DNA of 64,000 bases, taken from assembly GCA_036346375.1 (NCBI GenBank), contig CM070500.1:69568525-69632524 (forward strand). The letters are read 5' to 3'. The number at the start of each line of letters is the position of its first letter. Position 1 is the first letter of the stretch. The position numbers and the translations under genes were made by a program. Shown one piece after another: positions 10,091 to 20,370 of this stretch. Below the pieces are notes generated by a model. That model was given only the letters and a program-made list of their open reading frames with translations. It searched no databases and was not told where the DNA came from. Source of the DNA: Guadua angustifolia. Its lineage: Eukaryota > Streptophyta > Magnoliopsida > Poales > Poaceae.

Positions 10091-11750
10091 ACGAAGAGCA
10101 TCTCTGGGAGGTGCCAATTTATGGATATCAGGCTAGAAAAACCCGCCAATGACGAGATAACAACTCTGGGAGGTGCCGTCCACTCATTCATTCAGTGGCG
10201 CAAGCGTGACATCATCTTGGACCATGCAGTGGCACCCTCTCCTGACATCGTCTTGGATCATGCACTGCCAGCCTCTCCTGCAGTACAATCCGCGCATTAG
10301 TCACGAGCACGTGAGAGTGAAATGGTGAAGAAGCAAGATGAGGTAGAAAAGAAATCCATTGAGGGCCCCATAAATATGGCCCCTGTTTGTACTCCAACGC
10401 AGAAACCTGTAACACCTGGTACTTCAAAGGACAAACCTACAACCCCTGATCCCAAAAAATGGCACATTAGACAAGCCGTATCAGCTAGATCAGGAAGCGG
10501 GACCGAGTATGATGTCGCCCGAGAAAAAGTAAGGGCAAGGCAAAGTCTGATGAACAAGAAAATCAACCAAAATTGAAATTCGAGGTTGGGAAGCCCTTAG
10601 TCACCGATTCGAAGTTAAACAGTCTAACACCCATGATGCAGCGACTACATGCATGGTACATGGAGCGATCCAACCAAGACGTACTCCCGAAGGTGATCAC
10701 TGCAGTGTTCCGTGAGGAACATTTTCACCACGAGGACTATGGCTACTTCTTAATAGAATTCGATAACATGCACAACTTGTTCTATAATGACGCCCTCGAC
10801 ATATGTTTTTTGAGATGCTGGACACTGTAAGCGTCTAATATATCAATCTTGGTCTACATTCACATAATACCGATAAATGTCATGTCTAACTATTTCGTTA
10901 TATAGATACGAGATTCAAGAACTACGAAGAACCAAGGGGCCAGTGGGATTCCTCGACCCGGGAACGGTTTGCCAAGAAGAAATCGAGAGAGTACCAAAGG
11001 AGGTCGAGGAGTACGTCTATAAAGCTTTGCTTAAACTACAAGACAAGGAGTTTATACTTGTACCATACAATTTTAAGTAAGTTCCTCACTAGCGAGTTAA
11101 ATTACTCGTTGGTTTCGTTATTTACTCTGACGTAACGACTAATGGCTATGGCATCCAGATTCCACTGGATTCTCGTAGTAATTCATCCAGACAAGAGCAA
11201 GATGCTGATCATGGATCCACTGGATAAACCTAAAGCAGACTATGAAGTGATGACACGTTTAATCAACGACGCGTTCAAAAGATATTGTCAGAAGAGCACG
11301 AGACACCGCCCATACCAGAAAACCCTTACAATCCGTACTAAATTTCCGGTACGCACGCAAGGAATATTCTTATATCGTATTTCATAGTAAATAGCTCCTT
11401 CGACGACATCTTAGTTCATTCGATTTTCGTAGTGTCACAAGCAGAAGCAAGGAACAAATCTATGTGGGTACTTCGTGTGCCAGTACATGCGGGAAATCTT
11501 AAGTTGCACAATAAAAGACAATGGCGTGGAGGTCGGTCATGCGACATGACACATCGATTCGCGCCACTCGATTTCTATATGCTCTCTTAATTACATTTTT
11601 CATACCTCTGACGCCTCAAAAGTCATCTCACGGTAGGATCGCTTGCTTCTGAAATCCAAGCCGTTCAGGACCAGCTCGCCTACTTCATCATGAAGGAAAT
11701 ACTCAACAAAAAGGCGAGTTTTATGCGAAGACAACAACGATCCACTCCTC
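10091..11750 (+). pseudogene. PTTA C-terminal piece joined to a ULP1-like (C48) cysteine protease
   Basis: The block EITTLGGAVHSFIQW near 10150-10200 matches the C-terminal part of PTTA/TNPA-like proteins and directly follows the transposase, so much of the second gene is missing. A linker (10320-10570) leads to a ULP1-like part in exons with GT-AG borders: to 10826 (ALDICFLRCWTL), 10906-11076 (VGFLDPGT to FILVPYNF), 11159 to about 11348 (FHWILVVI with the family histidine, then the aspartate in LIMDPL), and 11445 onward (GTNLCGYFVCQYMREI, holding the expected cysteine). ULP1 enzymes cut SUMO from proteins; such protease domains are known passengers of plant CACTA and MULE elements. Frameshifts after 11300 and stops suggest decay, but the His, Asp and Cys positions are still readable. 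Confidence 0.75.
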
Positions 11751-11799
11751 CATACTCATGTCTCACATCACGTGTCTCCAACATCCGAAGACCAGAGGG

Positions 11800-14340
11800 C
11801 GACTTCTAGTTTACGAAACTACGAAGGCTTTTGTTACTTCAATTTTTTTTCATTACAAAGTGTAAATAACTCTTTGTACCTTTCAAATGGGACCCCTTCT
11901 TTCGTCAATGCCACTTCTATTGTCAGTGGTTCTGCTACTGTAGCATGTACGTTTGTCTTCTTGAGGAACACATGTACACACATGCAGTGGCACTTCTAAA
12001 TATTTCATGTGTTTGCCTTACATGGTTATTTTTTCATATGAAGTTATTTCATGTGTTTGTAATAGTTTGATGCAAGGTACACATTCCCATTTAGACTGTT
12101 TATTATAGTTGACAACTACAATTGAGCGACAAACATGCACTTGTTTGACTCGGATGGTAAAATTCAAAGTATGACACTACGGAGGAAAGGAAGTATCTAG
12201 CATCTACCTATGTAGCATCTGTTGACAACTACAATGCTTTTTGTTTCACTTGTCACTCATCGATTTTGATGCAGGTGCTTGAAGATTATGGAGCTGCAAT
12301 TCTGCTGGCAAAGACAAAAGAAGAAACCACTAAGAAGGTTGGATCCTAAGCAAACCTCTTAATTTTGTGTGCCATAAATAAGCCATGCATTTGATACTGT
12401 TGGTTGTGTCTCAATTATATTACATCTCATCACTCTTCTTTTTTTGAGATAATTCTTTGTCATTTTGTTGTAAACTTCCTACTTTTAAATAGTCTCTTCA
12501 TGTTTTTTATTCTCGAGATAGTTCTTGTCATTTTGTTGTAAACTTCCTACTTTTAAATAGTCCCGCATGCTAGAGATTCTTGGTTCTTTCTCTATTTTGC
12601 TATAGTCGACACTATTTGATATCTGCAAGTTGTTGTTTGTTCCTCATGTTTCTTCCACTCAACATTGTATACATTAAGCTTGTCTCGATCTAGTTGAATT
12701 ATTTTTGTTCTAGTAATAAGGAAATGATCTTTGGACTTCTGCATGGGCTCTGCAAACTTTATGAAGGTCAACATATACTGCCTCTTTGGTGGTTGGTGAT
12801 AGAATTAGCACTATGATGGAAAAGGTGTATAGCTTAGTTGCTGAAACCGCCTTGCCCGTTGATGATTATAAAGCATGGTTTACAAGCTTTTACGCTATCT
12901 GATTATCAAAGGGATGGATAAGGTCTCGTATCTCAGCTTTCTTGTCCTCTTTGTGAAATTCTCTCTTAATTAAATTGTTAGTATGTGTAGTTTTAAGTGA
13001 CTCTCTTAATTAAATTGTTATTCATGACTTGTGAGGAACTTCCCATGCATCAAGACCAAGCTGGATCCACAGGAACACCGAGATGCACTAGCTTGACAAG
13101 GTTTGCAAACTTTGCCAATATATTCCATCATTTTCTTTCTTCCTAGCCTTTTTCGTTGTTAGTTTACTATGGATCTATAGTTTGATTACATCAAGCGCTT
13201 AACCCTCCTCATGTTACATCTTCAACAAACTTTGGGCATGGCTATAGTTTTGTCGACAAATAATTACATATTAGGTTTTGTTTACTTTAGATTACCATGT
13301 AATATTTCCCCTGCCCATATAGTTTCCTAGACATGTAAAAGTGACATCAAGTTTCTTTTTCATGCTTGCATCAGTGCCATTTGACAAGTTGCAATGATTT
13401 ACCTAGTAACATTTTTCTGTCATGGACCAATTGTTTATATGCATTTTGTATAGAAAATAATCAAGGGCATGGTATCTTCTATCAAATCAATAGTTCTAGG
13501 ATACCTAAATAACAGGGCATATGTAGAACACCCATGTCTTCAGTGCCTTTTACACTACTTTCAGTTTCACCTCAATAATAAAATTGTGAAATGTAATTTC
13601 ATTCCAAGCTAGATATAGACTACTGAGAAATCTTTTCTTCTTGGCGCTGGACTTCGTGCACTTTTCGTTAGACCTAAACCGATGGACTATTTCATTTTCT
13701 TTGTAGCAATATGTTGGGGTTAGACTTGCAAAAACGATGTGAAGGGACTAGATATGCATAGTATTCTATATATTGCTACATAGACTAATGCACATAGTGC
13801 CTTTTTTTTCTCATTCACGACTTTTTGTGGACACACACTTGTTCTCGGATCACACAAATCTAGTTCTCTCCTTTTATCGGAAGGATCGAGTCGATGTTAA
13901 GGACTTGTTGTCATCGATGGCATGATTTCGCCAAGGTGCAACACTATATACTTTTCTCTCTGAATGTTATATCTTGTGTATCACTGATCTACTAGTGTAA
14001 TATCTTGATTTCTGGAATTATCACTTCTTTGCGTGCTGGCATAACTTAAATTTCCCTGCTAGCAAAACAATAATAAGTTACAAGCAGTTACACCTTGAAA
14101 CTTAGTACAAGTGGTTGGTCATAGGTACCGTAACATTGCCTATCAGCTTTGGTGTTTCTAAAAATCTGTAGTCAATTATCTTTTACCAGCTTTAAAGGTA
14201 AAAGTCTATTGCATGGATGATTTATTCAAATTCTGATGCAATCCTTGTATATCATTCAATCCTTCATTTGTTCATATTGTATTGTCAGCTTATTCTGTAC
14301 AGAGGGCATGGCTAGCACTGCCTGAGGCTAGCCACAAATG
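11800..14340. other. CACTA-A 3' interior, no recognised gene
   Basis: AT-rich sequence with short exon-like islands: 12272-12336 (after TTTTGATGCAG, before AAG|GTTGG; reads VLEDYGAAILLAKTKEETTK), 12790-12900 (VVGDRISTMMEKVYSLVAET) and 13030-13100. They could be the element's own 3' exons or captured host exons. I do not recognise the protein. Confidence 0.3.
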
Positions 14341-14365
14341 CCAGTTTTTTATTTTTCTGCGTCGG

Positions 14366-14700
14366 ACTATCAGTGATGGTTCTAGCCAAAAACCGCCACT
14401 GATAGTACTAGTATCAGTGACGGTTCTAGCCAAAAACCGCCACTGATAGTACTAGTATCAGTGACGGTTCTAGCCAAAACCGTCCATCGATAGTACCGAT
14501 ATCGATGGCGGTTTTAACTAGAACTGTCATCGATATCCTGATATCGATGGCGGTTCTAGCCAAAAACCGTCACAAATAATGTTATCTGTGGCGGTTATAG
14601 AACCGTCACTGATAATCCTCGATTATCAGTGGCACTAAATCTGTGGCGGTTCGAAAACCGTCACTGATGGCAGTTTCGAACCGCCACTGATTACCTTTTT
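14366..14700. repeat. CACTA-A right subterminal repeats
   Basis: Repeats of ATCAGTGACGGTTCTAGCC and their complements form the mirror of the left array. Several units are nearly identical, which points to recent local amplification. Confidence 0.8.
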
Positions 14701-14728
14701 CAAGGTAGTGCTTCTAATTCATGAGTAA

Positions 14729-15461
14729 CTAGTTCAATGCCCGTGCGTTGCTACGAAAAATAAATTTGGTAACGAAACATAAAGCTCAAACAACAAAAGA
14801 AAATTGTGCTACAAGATCAAACATCTATTTCTCCCGATTCCACAAGTTTTTATGGTTTCTCCTTTGACATGAATTTAGGCATTCATGATATTAAAACAAA
14901 TTTAGAAATGATATTCTTGGTATACGTCCCGAAAGATCTGAAAATAAATGGTTCAAGGTCGGGCATTGTCAAGCTCAAGGCCAGGCAGAAGCTCCTCGAG
15001 CCGTCCCCCAAGGACCACGAGGGCATGGCGCTCAATTGCCTGGAGGCGCCCCTGGACGTGGACATCAAGAACGGCGGCCGCGTGGTGGTGCTTAACACCC
15101 AGAATCTGCCGCTCATGAAGGAGGTCGGGCTCGGCGCCGACGACAAGCACGTGCTCGGATCAAGAGCTGGATCTAGAAAGGGGCGGGGATCAGGAGCCGG
15201 ATCGGAGACGATGATGGCAGGCGGCTGGGGGGGAATGAGATTGGGACGAACGAAATCTAGAGCTATCCGGAGAGGAAGGGGCCGGATCGGTTTTGTTCTG
15301 GAGGAACGAGATCGAGAACTATCGCGAGAAATGAAAGCAAAAAAAAAAAGAAGAATAGACTGGTTTTTTTCGTCCGGTTCGGTTTCGTCTGGTTCGGTTT
15401 TGTGGGTTGGTGATGGAGAACGGATGTGACACCACCAACTCCAAATTAGAAGTAGTAGAGA
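14729..15461 (-). mobile_element. 733-bp non-autonomous Helitron carrying a gene fragment
   Basis: On the minus strand the 5' end is TCTCTACTACTTCTAA at 15461 and the 3' end is GCACGGGCATTGAACTAG ending at 14729. It sits between A (15462 complement) and T (14728 complement), the AT insertion rule of Helitrons, with no target duplication. Just inside the CTAG end, TTCGT and ACGGG can pair (with two G-T wobbles) around an 8-base loop, the typical 3' hairpin. No Rep/helicase gene is present, so movement would need a helper. It carries a cupin exon fragment in the opposite orientation. It lies 15 bases from the end of CACTA-A. Confidence 0.85.
14956..15141 (+). pseudogene. captured exon fragment of a cupin (11S globulin/glutelin-like) protein
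   Basis: The plus-strand frame reads GIVKLKARQKLLEPSPKDHE, then NCLEAPLDVDIKNGGRVVVL, and ends at VGLGAD. These match the middle of plant two-cupin proteins annotated as glutelin type-D or 11S globulin-like, from memory of the family. Only about 60 residues are present; outside this block the frame becomes low-complexity. The GC content is clearly higher than the Helitron ends. Its frame is intact but the fragment has no start and runs into unrelated sequence, so it is cargo rather than a gene. Confidence 0.75.
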
Positions 15462-16790
15462 TTTTTCATAGTTCAAGCGGACAATAAGAAGAGACCACAC
15501 GGCTCAGCCACCCTTTGGCGGCACCCCTCGACCTCAGCACGACTAAAGCAATTACTCAGCTCCCTCAATCTCTATATATTCTCTAGGGTTAAGCGATGAT
15601 AGGCTAGGTTCGGTTCGAGGCTAACGAGCCCACTGAGCAGCTTACAAATTACAGTTTAGGCTCGGCTTGCTAAAGTAGCAAGCTAACAACAAGGCTCGTC
15701 CCGGTTTACGTACATCACAAATCCGAGTTGAACAACCTCAAATCCGAGTTGAACAACCTCGGAGTCCGGATCAAGCCGAGCTGGCTCGTGAGGCTCCACC
15801 TTTCTTTCCCGGTCCTACCGGCGCAAAGCCTCCTGCGACGGAGGCCGGCGACACCAGGGGACAAAGCCGCGCCCGGTGAAAGCGAAGGTTGAGACCGACT
15901 CGCGCGGGGCAGTTTTGTCCGTGTCCTCGCCCTAAAACTGACCCTTCCGAGGCGGTAAGTCATGGAGAAATGCGTCTTGACATTCTTTATGGATGGTTGT
16001 CTTGGCACGCCTGGTCTCGACGTACAGCAGGTAAGTCCAAGTTTGGCACGTGGAAATTCCACAGGACAGGAAGCGTTCGCTCCCACTTAGATGCGCTGAG
16101 TTTTCTTCGGAATTCTCGTGTGGATCGATCATGCGTGTTAAACTACACGATCTTACCCGCGGTAAATTTATTTCCACCGGCAAACTCCGAAAACCACGAA
16201 AGTTCACAGAACTACGTCAATTGTCCGTGTCACAAACACTGTGCTCAAGTGCCACTTTGTCTCACAGCTCTCGTCTCGTTTTCAGCTACTCGGGCGCCTT
16301 GTAACCTATCTGAACATCTGATGATCTGCCCGTCCCGACACGTCACTTTGATCTAGCTTCCCCGACAGACAAACCGTCTTTCTTCCCGTCAATCCGGCCC
16401 GAGGTCGTTTTCCAGGTGGGAGGAAGACTGAAAGATGGCATCCCGTGATCACGACGGCCCAACTTTTTCTACTCCGATCTGTACGAGTGAAGGGCTAGCT
16501 AGCAGCTTAGCTGCTTGCTAGCGACATCAGTCAGCCCCAGCGTTACAGACCAGCTTTGCGGTGCAAGGTTCATGCAGGGTCGGAGCAAGGAAACTTTGCA
16601 ATCATCAACAGTGGTCAGTGGGACATCAGCTACATAACTGTAACTGCTATAACAACTTTCCACCTCATTGCGCAGATTAAGTGGAGGGCAACATCAGGAG
16701 TTACATAATCTTTCTCGCTGTGCCATTGCCCATTGAAAATCTATTTTAGCTCGTGCTCTTCTTGTATGCAGCACCTCTGAATCGGATTAA
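15462..16790. other. intergenic sequence, no gene supported
   Basis: GC-balanced sequence with several overlapping short ORFs on both strands and no recognised protein. A 21-base unit AAATCCGAGTTGAACAACCT is directly duplicated at 15719-15760. A G-box-like GGCACGTGGAA occurs near 16036. Confidence 0.35.
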
Positions 16791-17225
16791 ATTTTTTTGA
16801 GATAAGATACGAACGTGTACGATCTCAAGAACGAAGAAAATGAATTTTATAGAAAGAACCAAAATAACAACATTAAAACAACTATGACGAGAGAAAAGAT
16901 TTTGTGAAGCTAACTAAAAATTCTGTAAGCACAATCTTAGAAGAGTACAGGGCATTGATACTCTCTCACGACCTTTCTAGACTTTTAGAATATTTAGATT
17001 CTTGCTCTATATAAGTACTTAGAGATAAAGAATAACCTAGCATCTAATCCTCTCATGTAGCTCTTACTTTAGATAAGTTAGCTTATGGTTTGTTGATTGC
17101 TCGGTTTCTCTGTGACTACCCACAGGTTTATATAATCTCCCTAGTTCTCCTCCAAAGCAAATAGGACTCATATGGCACACTTTTCTAAATTCTAAAAGGT
17201 TATATATGAGTCATCATATTTAACA
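16791..17225 (-). mobile_element. copia-type 3' LTR remnant (left end not resolved)
   Basis: On the minus strand, a purine tract AAGGTGGAGAT (17236-17226) is followed directly by TGTTAAATATGATGACTC at 17225. This is the usual polypurine tract then LTR start of copia elements. A TATATAAA box lies about 100 bases inside (minus strand, near 17130). The LTR end on the left and any target duplication could not be fixed. Confidence 0.45.
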
Positions 17226-18895
17226 ATCTCCACCTTGACTCTTATCCACTGAAATCATCGTGCTTCTCAAAGAATTCGCTCCAAGTCGGCTTTGTATTTT
17301 TTCCTCTCACATTTGGGAGTGCCCCCACCACAAGGGCTCACGCACATCACCTCAATATGCATGTTGGTGTTCGGGTTTGGTTGTCCAAATCGTCCACTTG
17401 AGAGACCTTTCCTTGTGTAGTTTGGTTAACCATCTTTGGTTTCTATAATTCTTCATGCCATAGGTTTGTACTATTTTTTAGCTCTACCTACTCAATGGTA
17501 CTTTGTGGTTGGTTCCACTACGTCATTCTTCTTCCAACAGCTCATACCATGGCCTTTGCATCTGCTAGATTTTGCAACTGTCTTTACAGTTTCGCACATA
17601 AATGTAGTTTAGATCTAGTTACCTATTGTTAACGGCATGGTTTCCTTATCTTGATCAAGATTTTTATCAACCCTTCCATTAATTGCTCTTTCTTTAGGTT
17701 TACCCATCAATCGGTATCCTTTTATTGCTCTAGTTATTTTTCATGATCACCCGCCCTTTCTAAGTAACTCGTATGACTCCATCTCGAAGTGATATCTTAT
17801 AACTTTTGAGTTCAAGCGACCTCATAAGTATTATTCTTTATGCTGGATGGACAGCTCCATCCGTCGAGCATAGAAATCCTTCGTCAAATATCTCTCTCGC
17901 CGAACATATATGAAAGCAATAGCATGAATCTAATATCTATCCATAAGAAGTACCTAATTGACTAACGGCAAGTATGTCTAAATCATCTTTTATTACCGTC
18001 ATTAAGCATGCACCCTTCATTTGCTTCAAACTCAAACAATCTTCTATCATATGATATTCCTCATTACGTAGATAGCATACACGTATACCATTACTCTTGC
18101 CCTTTATGACGACCCGGTTAATTAACACAGGGTAAAGACTAGTAATACCGCCATCACTCTAAAGTAATTATACCAATCTCGACATATTAGCTAACAAAAT
18201 ATCAGACGCACCCAACACTTTATCAATTAATACATTGTGTTCAGAGTGTTATAGTAAAACAATAATTAGTGACTAAAATGTAAACTTATTACAATCCATT
18301 GCCACACAGGCTACAAGTCCATAGTTATCCAATCTTACATAATACATAGTACATCAACAAATAATTTATTTAAACACTAAGTACCTAATGGATCGATGGT
18401 TGCTACCGTACAGTTCAGTACTCCACCCAATCCTCCTAGTAGTCATTCGCCACATCGTCACCCTGACCCTTCGAAAGATCCTTAAACCAGGCCTCACCAG
18501 TGAATCCATAATGATCAGCTTCTAAGCAAAGAGGGAGATAAACAAGGATGAGTATAAAAGTACTCAGCAAGTGTTATTCACAAAATGCATCATATGAATT
18601 TTACCATCATCCATCTCATAGATATCCTTCTCTCAAATCCATTTTTAGGAAAATAGGGTTTTATTAGGAAAACATAGATTTTTTATTTTAATTATTGAAA
18701 TTGCTACTAGCACTCGTATATAAAGCAGACTTAGCTTCTGTAACATCCAATCCAGGACGCAAGAATGAATTTATGATTTTACCCTGCGCGGGTTTGTATC
18801 ACTTTACCCTAGTGAATCCAACCTCAGTTGAGAATCCAGAATGTTTATCACTGCACGGCATTAGATCTCCTACCTTGGCAGCTGACAAGTAGTGG
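17226..18895. other. old retrotransposon-like non-coding sequence
   Basis: No intact gene. The left part may be internal sequence of the copia remnant. Around 18540-18590 the phrase AAAGTACTCAGCAAGTGTT, and TGTAACATCC near 18738, resemble pieces of grass gypsy elements. CACTA-B has inserted into this sequence at 18896. Confidence 0.3.
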
Positions 18896-18919
18896 CACTA
18901 CTACAGAACGAGACATCAC

Positions 18920-19380
18920 TATCACATGTCGATTCCGGTTCTTAAGTTTTTGAAAAAAGCGATTGTGATAAGTAACCGAAGGGTGTTAGTAATAATCACT
19001 ATCGGTTACGAGATTATAAGTGATTGTGATGTATACCTTTGGACACATCCGAATCGGTTCTCTACTAAAAGTGATAGTGATGTATACGGTTATCACTATC
19101 GGTTCTTTTCATAGAAGTGATAGTGATGTGATCATCACTATCACTTCTATGAAAAAGAACCGATAGTGATGACCTACACATCACTATCACTTTGTACTAG
19201 AAGAACCGATTCGATGTGCATGGTTATCACTATCGGTTCTTTTTATAGAAGTGATAGTGATGACCGCGCACATCACTATCGCTTGTTGAAAAGAACCGAT
19301 TCGATGTGCTCGTGCTCATCACTAAAGGATGGCCGTGCACATCACTATCGCTTTTGAAAAGAACCGATTCGATGTGCCTC
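18920..19380. repeat. CACTA-B left subterminal repeats
   Basis: Units such as ATCACTATCGGTTCTTTT and AGAAGTGATAGTGATG alternate on both strands, giving long imperfect palindromes, for example around 19100-19180. Confidence 0.8.
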
Positions 19381-19387
19381 GCTAGGT

Positions 19388-19395
19388 TATATATA
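19388..19395 (+). promoter_or_regulatory. TATA box of CACTA-B
   Basis: TATATATA in GGTTATATATACC directly after the subterminal array and about 1 kb before the transposase, the same arrangement as in CACTA-A. Confidence 0.45.
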
Positions 19396-19712
19396 CCACT
19401 CATGCCTTTGAACTCTTCTCTGTTGTTGCTCGAGAGGAGATTTCTCCGTCGCCACAGAAAATAGCTCATATTGTGTGGTTGGAAGCAATACTTGGGTGAG
19501 AAAATTTGAAGTCCTCATGGGTGGGTATTAAGAGGGCAAAATTGAAACCCTATCTTGAGGAGATTCCCTCTTTTGCCCTCTTTGCGGTTTCTTCAAAATG
19601 TATACGTGCTTTCAGATTTCACACTCTTTATTTGACAAGTACATATCTATTTAATTTTTGTAGTGCAATCTCCTGTTTATATGGCATTATTATTGCTATC
19701 ATGTAGTAATCT

Positions 19713-20065
19713 GTTATTAGAGTTTAGGCGGCGTAACCTCGTCTCCCGTTCGAGGGTGCTTATTTATAAATATGCTGAGCGAAATGGCATATTTATAAGC
19801 GAACGATCTCGAATTGTCCACGTTTTTGAGCAGTTCGAGGATATATGGTTCGAGCAAGTTCTGAGTGTGTTGTACAAGTTGAGTAGATTTGATAGCGTCT
19901 CTCTGGTGTTCTCCGGATACACACCCTCTTGACTGTTGTCGAGATGTGTATCACGGAGAACGTGAGATCTTCTTAAATTTTCTCTGAGTTGTACAACGGC
20001 TTAGAACTTGCCTCAACCATATATCCTCGAATGGATAGGACCTAACCTATTTAGAGATTAGGAGT
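19713..20065 (+). repeat. 5' leader block present three times in CACTA-B
   Basis: The block starting TTAGAGTTTAGGCGGCGTAA and ending near ATTAGGAGTCATCG is repeated at 26365-26735 with moderate divergence, and a third copy with a large internal deletion lies at 26996-27085. All are in the same orientation. Confidence 0.75.
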
Positions 20066-20370
20066 CATCGTTGGTACCCTTGTTTTGTTTAGTTGTAGTA
20101 GAAAGATTTGCAAGCTCTTGCACTAGCTATATAATTAGATTATTTGATATCATTGTTGATGTTAAAATTTATATCTCTTATGTAGGGAATTGGAAGCTTT
20201 AAACGGGGAAGAAGCTAGGTATCGATCGGAGTACATTTATATATCTTGGAACCTGTCCACTATTTTGCAAAGGTAATATTAATTGAAATGATGTCTCAAT
20301 ATTTAAAATAGCTATAGCTAGTTGTCGCTCGATTTTTCCTTAATTTATTGTGCGAAATTTAATTGCAGAT

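Larger units (their letters stand above)
6627..14710 (+). mobile_element. CACTA-A: complete CACTA (En/Spm, CMC) transposon, TSD CTT
   Basis: The left end reads CACTACTACAAAACAGG and the right end, on the minus strand, CACTACCTTGAAAAAGG. The 3-base target CTT occurs at 6624-6626 and 14711-14713. Subterminal arrays of GGCGGTT/AACCGCC words lie just inside both ends. The 8,084-base interior carries, in order, a TATA box, a TNPD-type transposase pseudogene, and PTTA C-terminal plus ULP1-protease remnants, all on the plus strand, followed by about 2.5 kb without a clear gene. The transposase is internally deleted, so the element could move only with help from another copy. Confidence 0.92.

Noticed and set aside
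14806..15429. 207-codon plus-strand ORF taken as one gene
   Set aside because: Only 14956-15141 is protein-like (cupin). The rest is Helitron end and GC-rich low-complexity sequence.
14883..15500. 205-codon minus-strand ORF
   Set aside because: Complement shadow of the cupin fragment and GC-rich tract; crosses the Helitron end.
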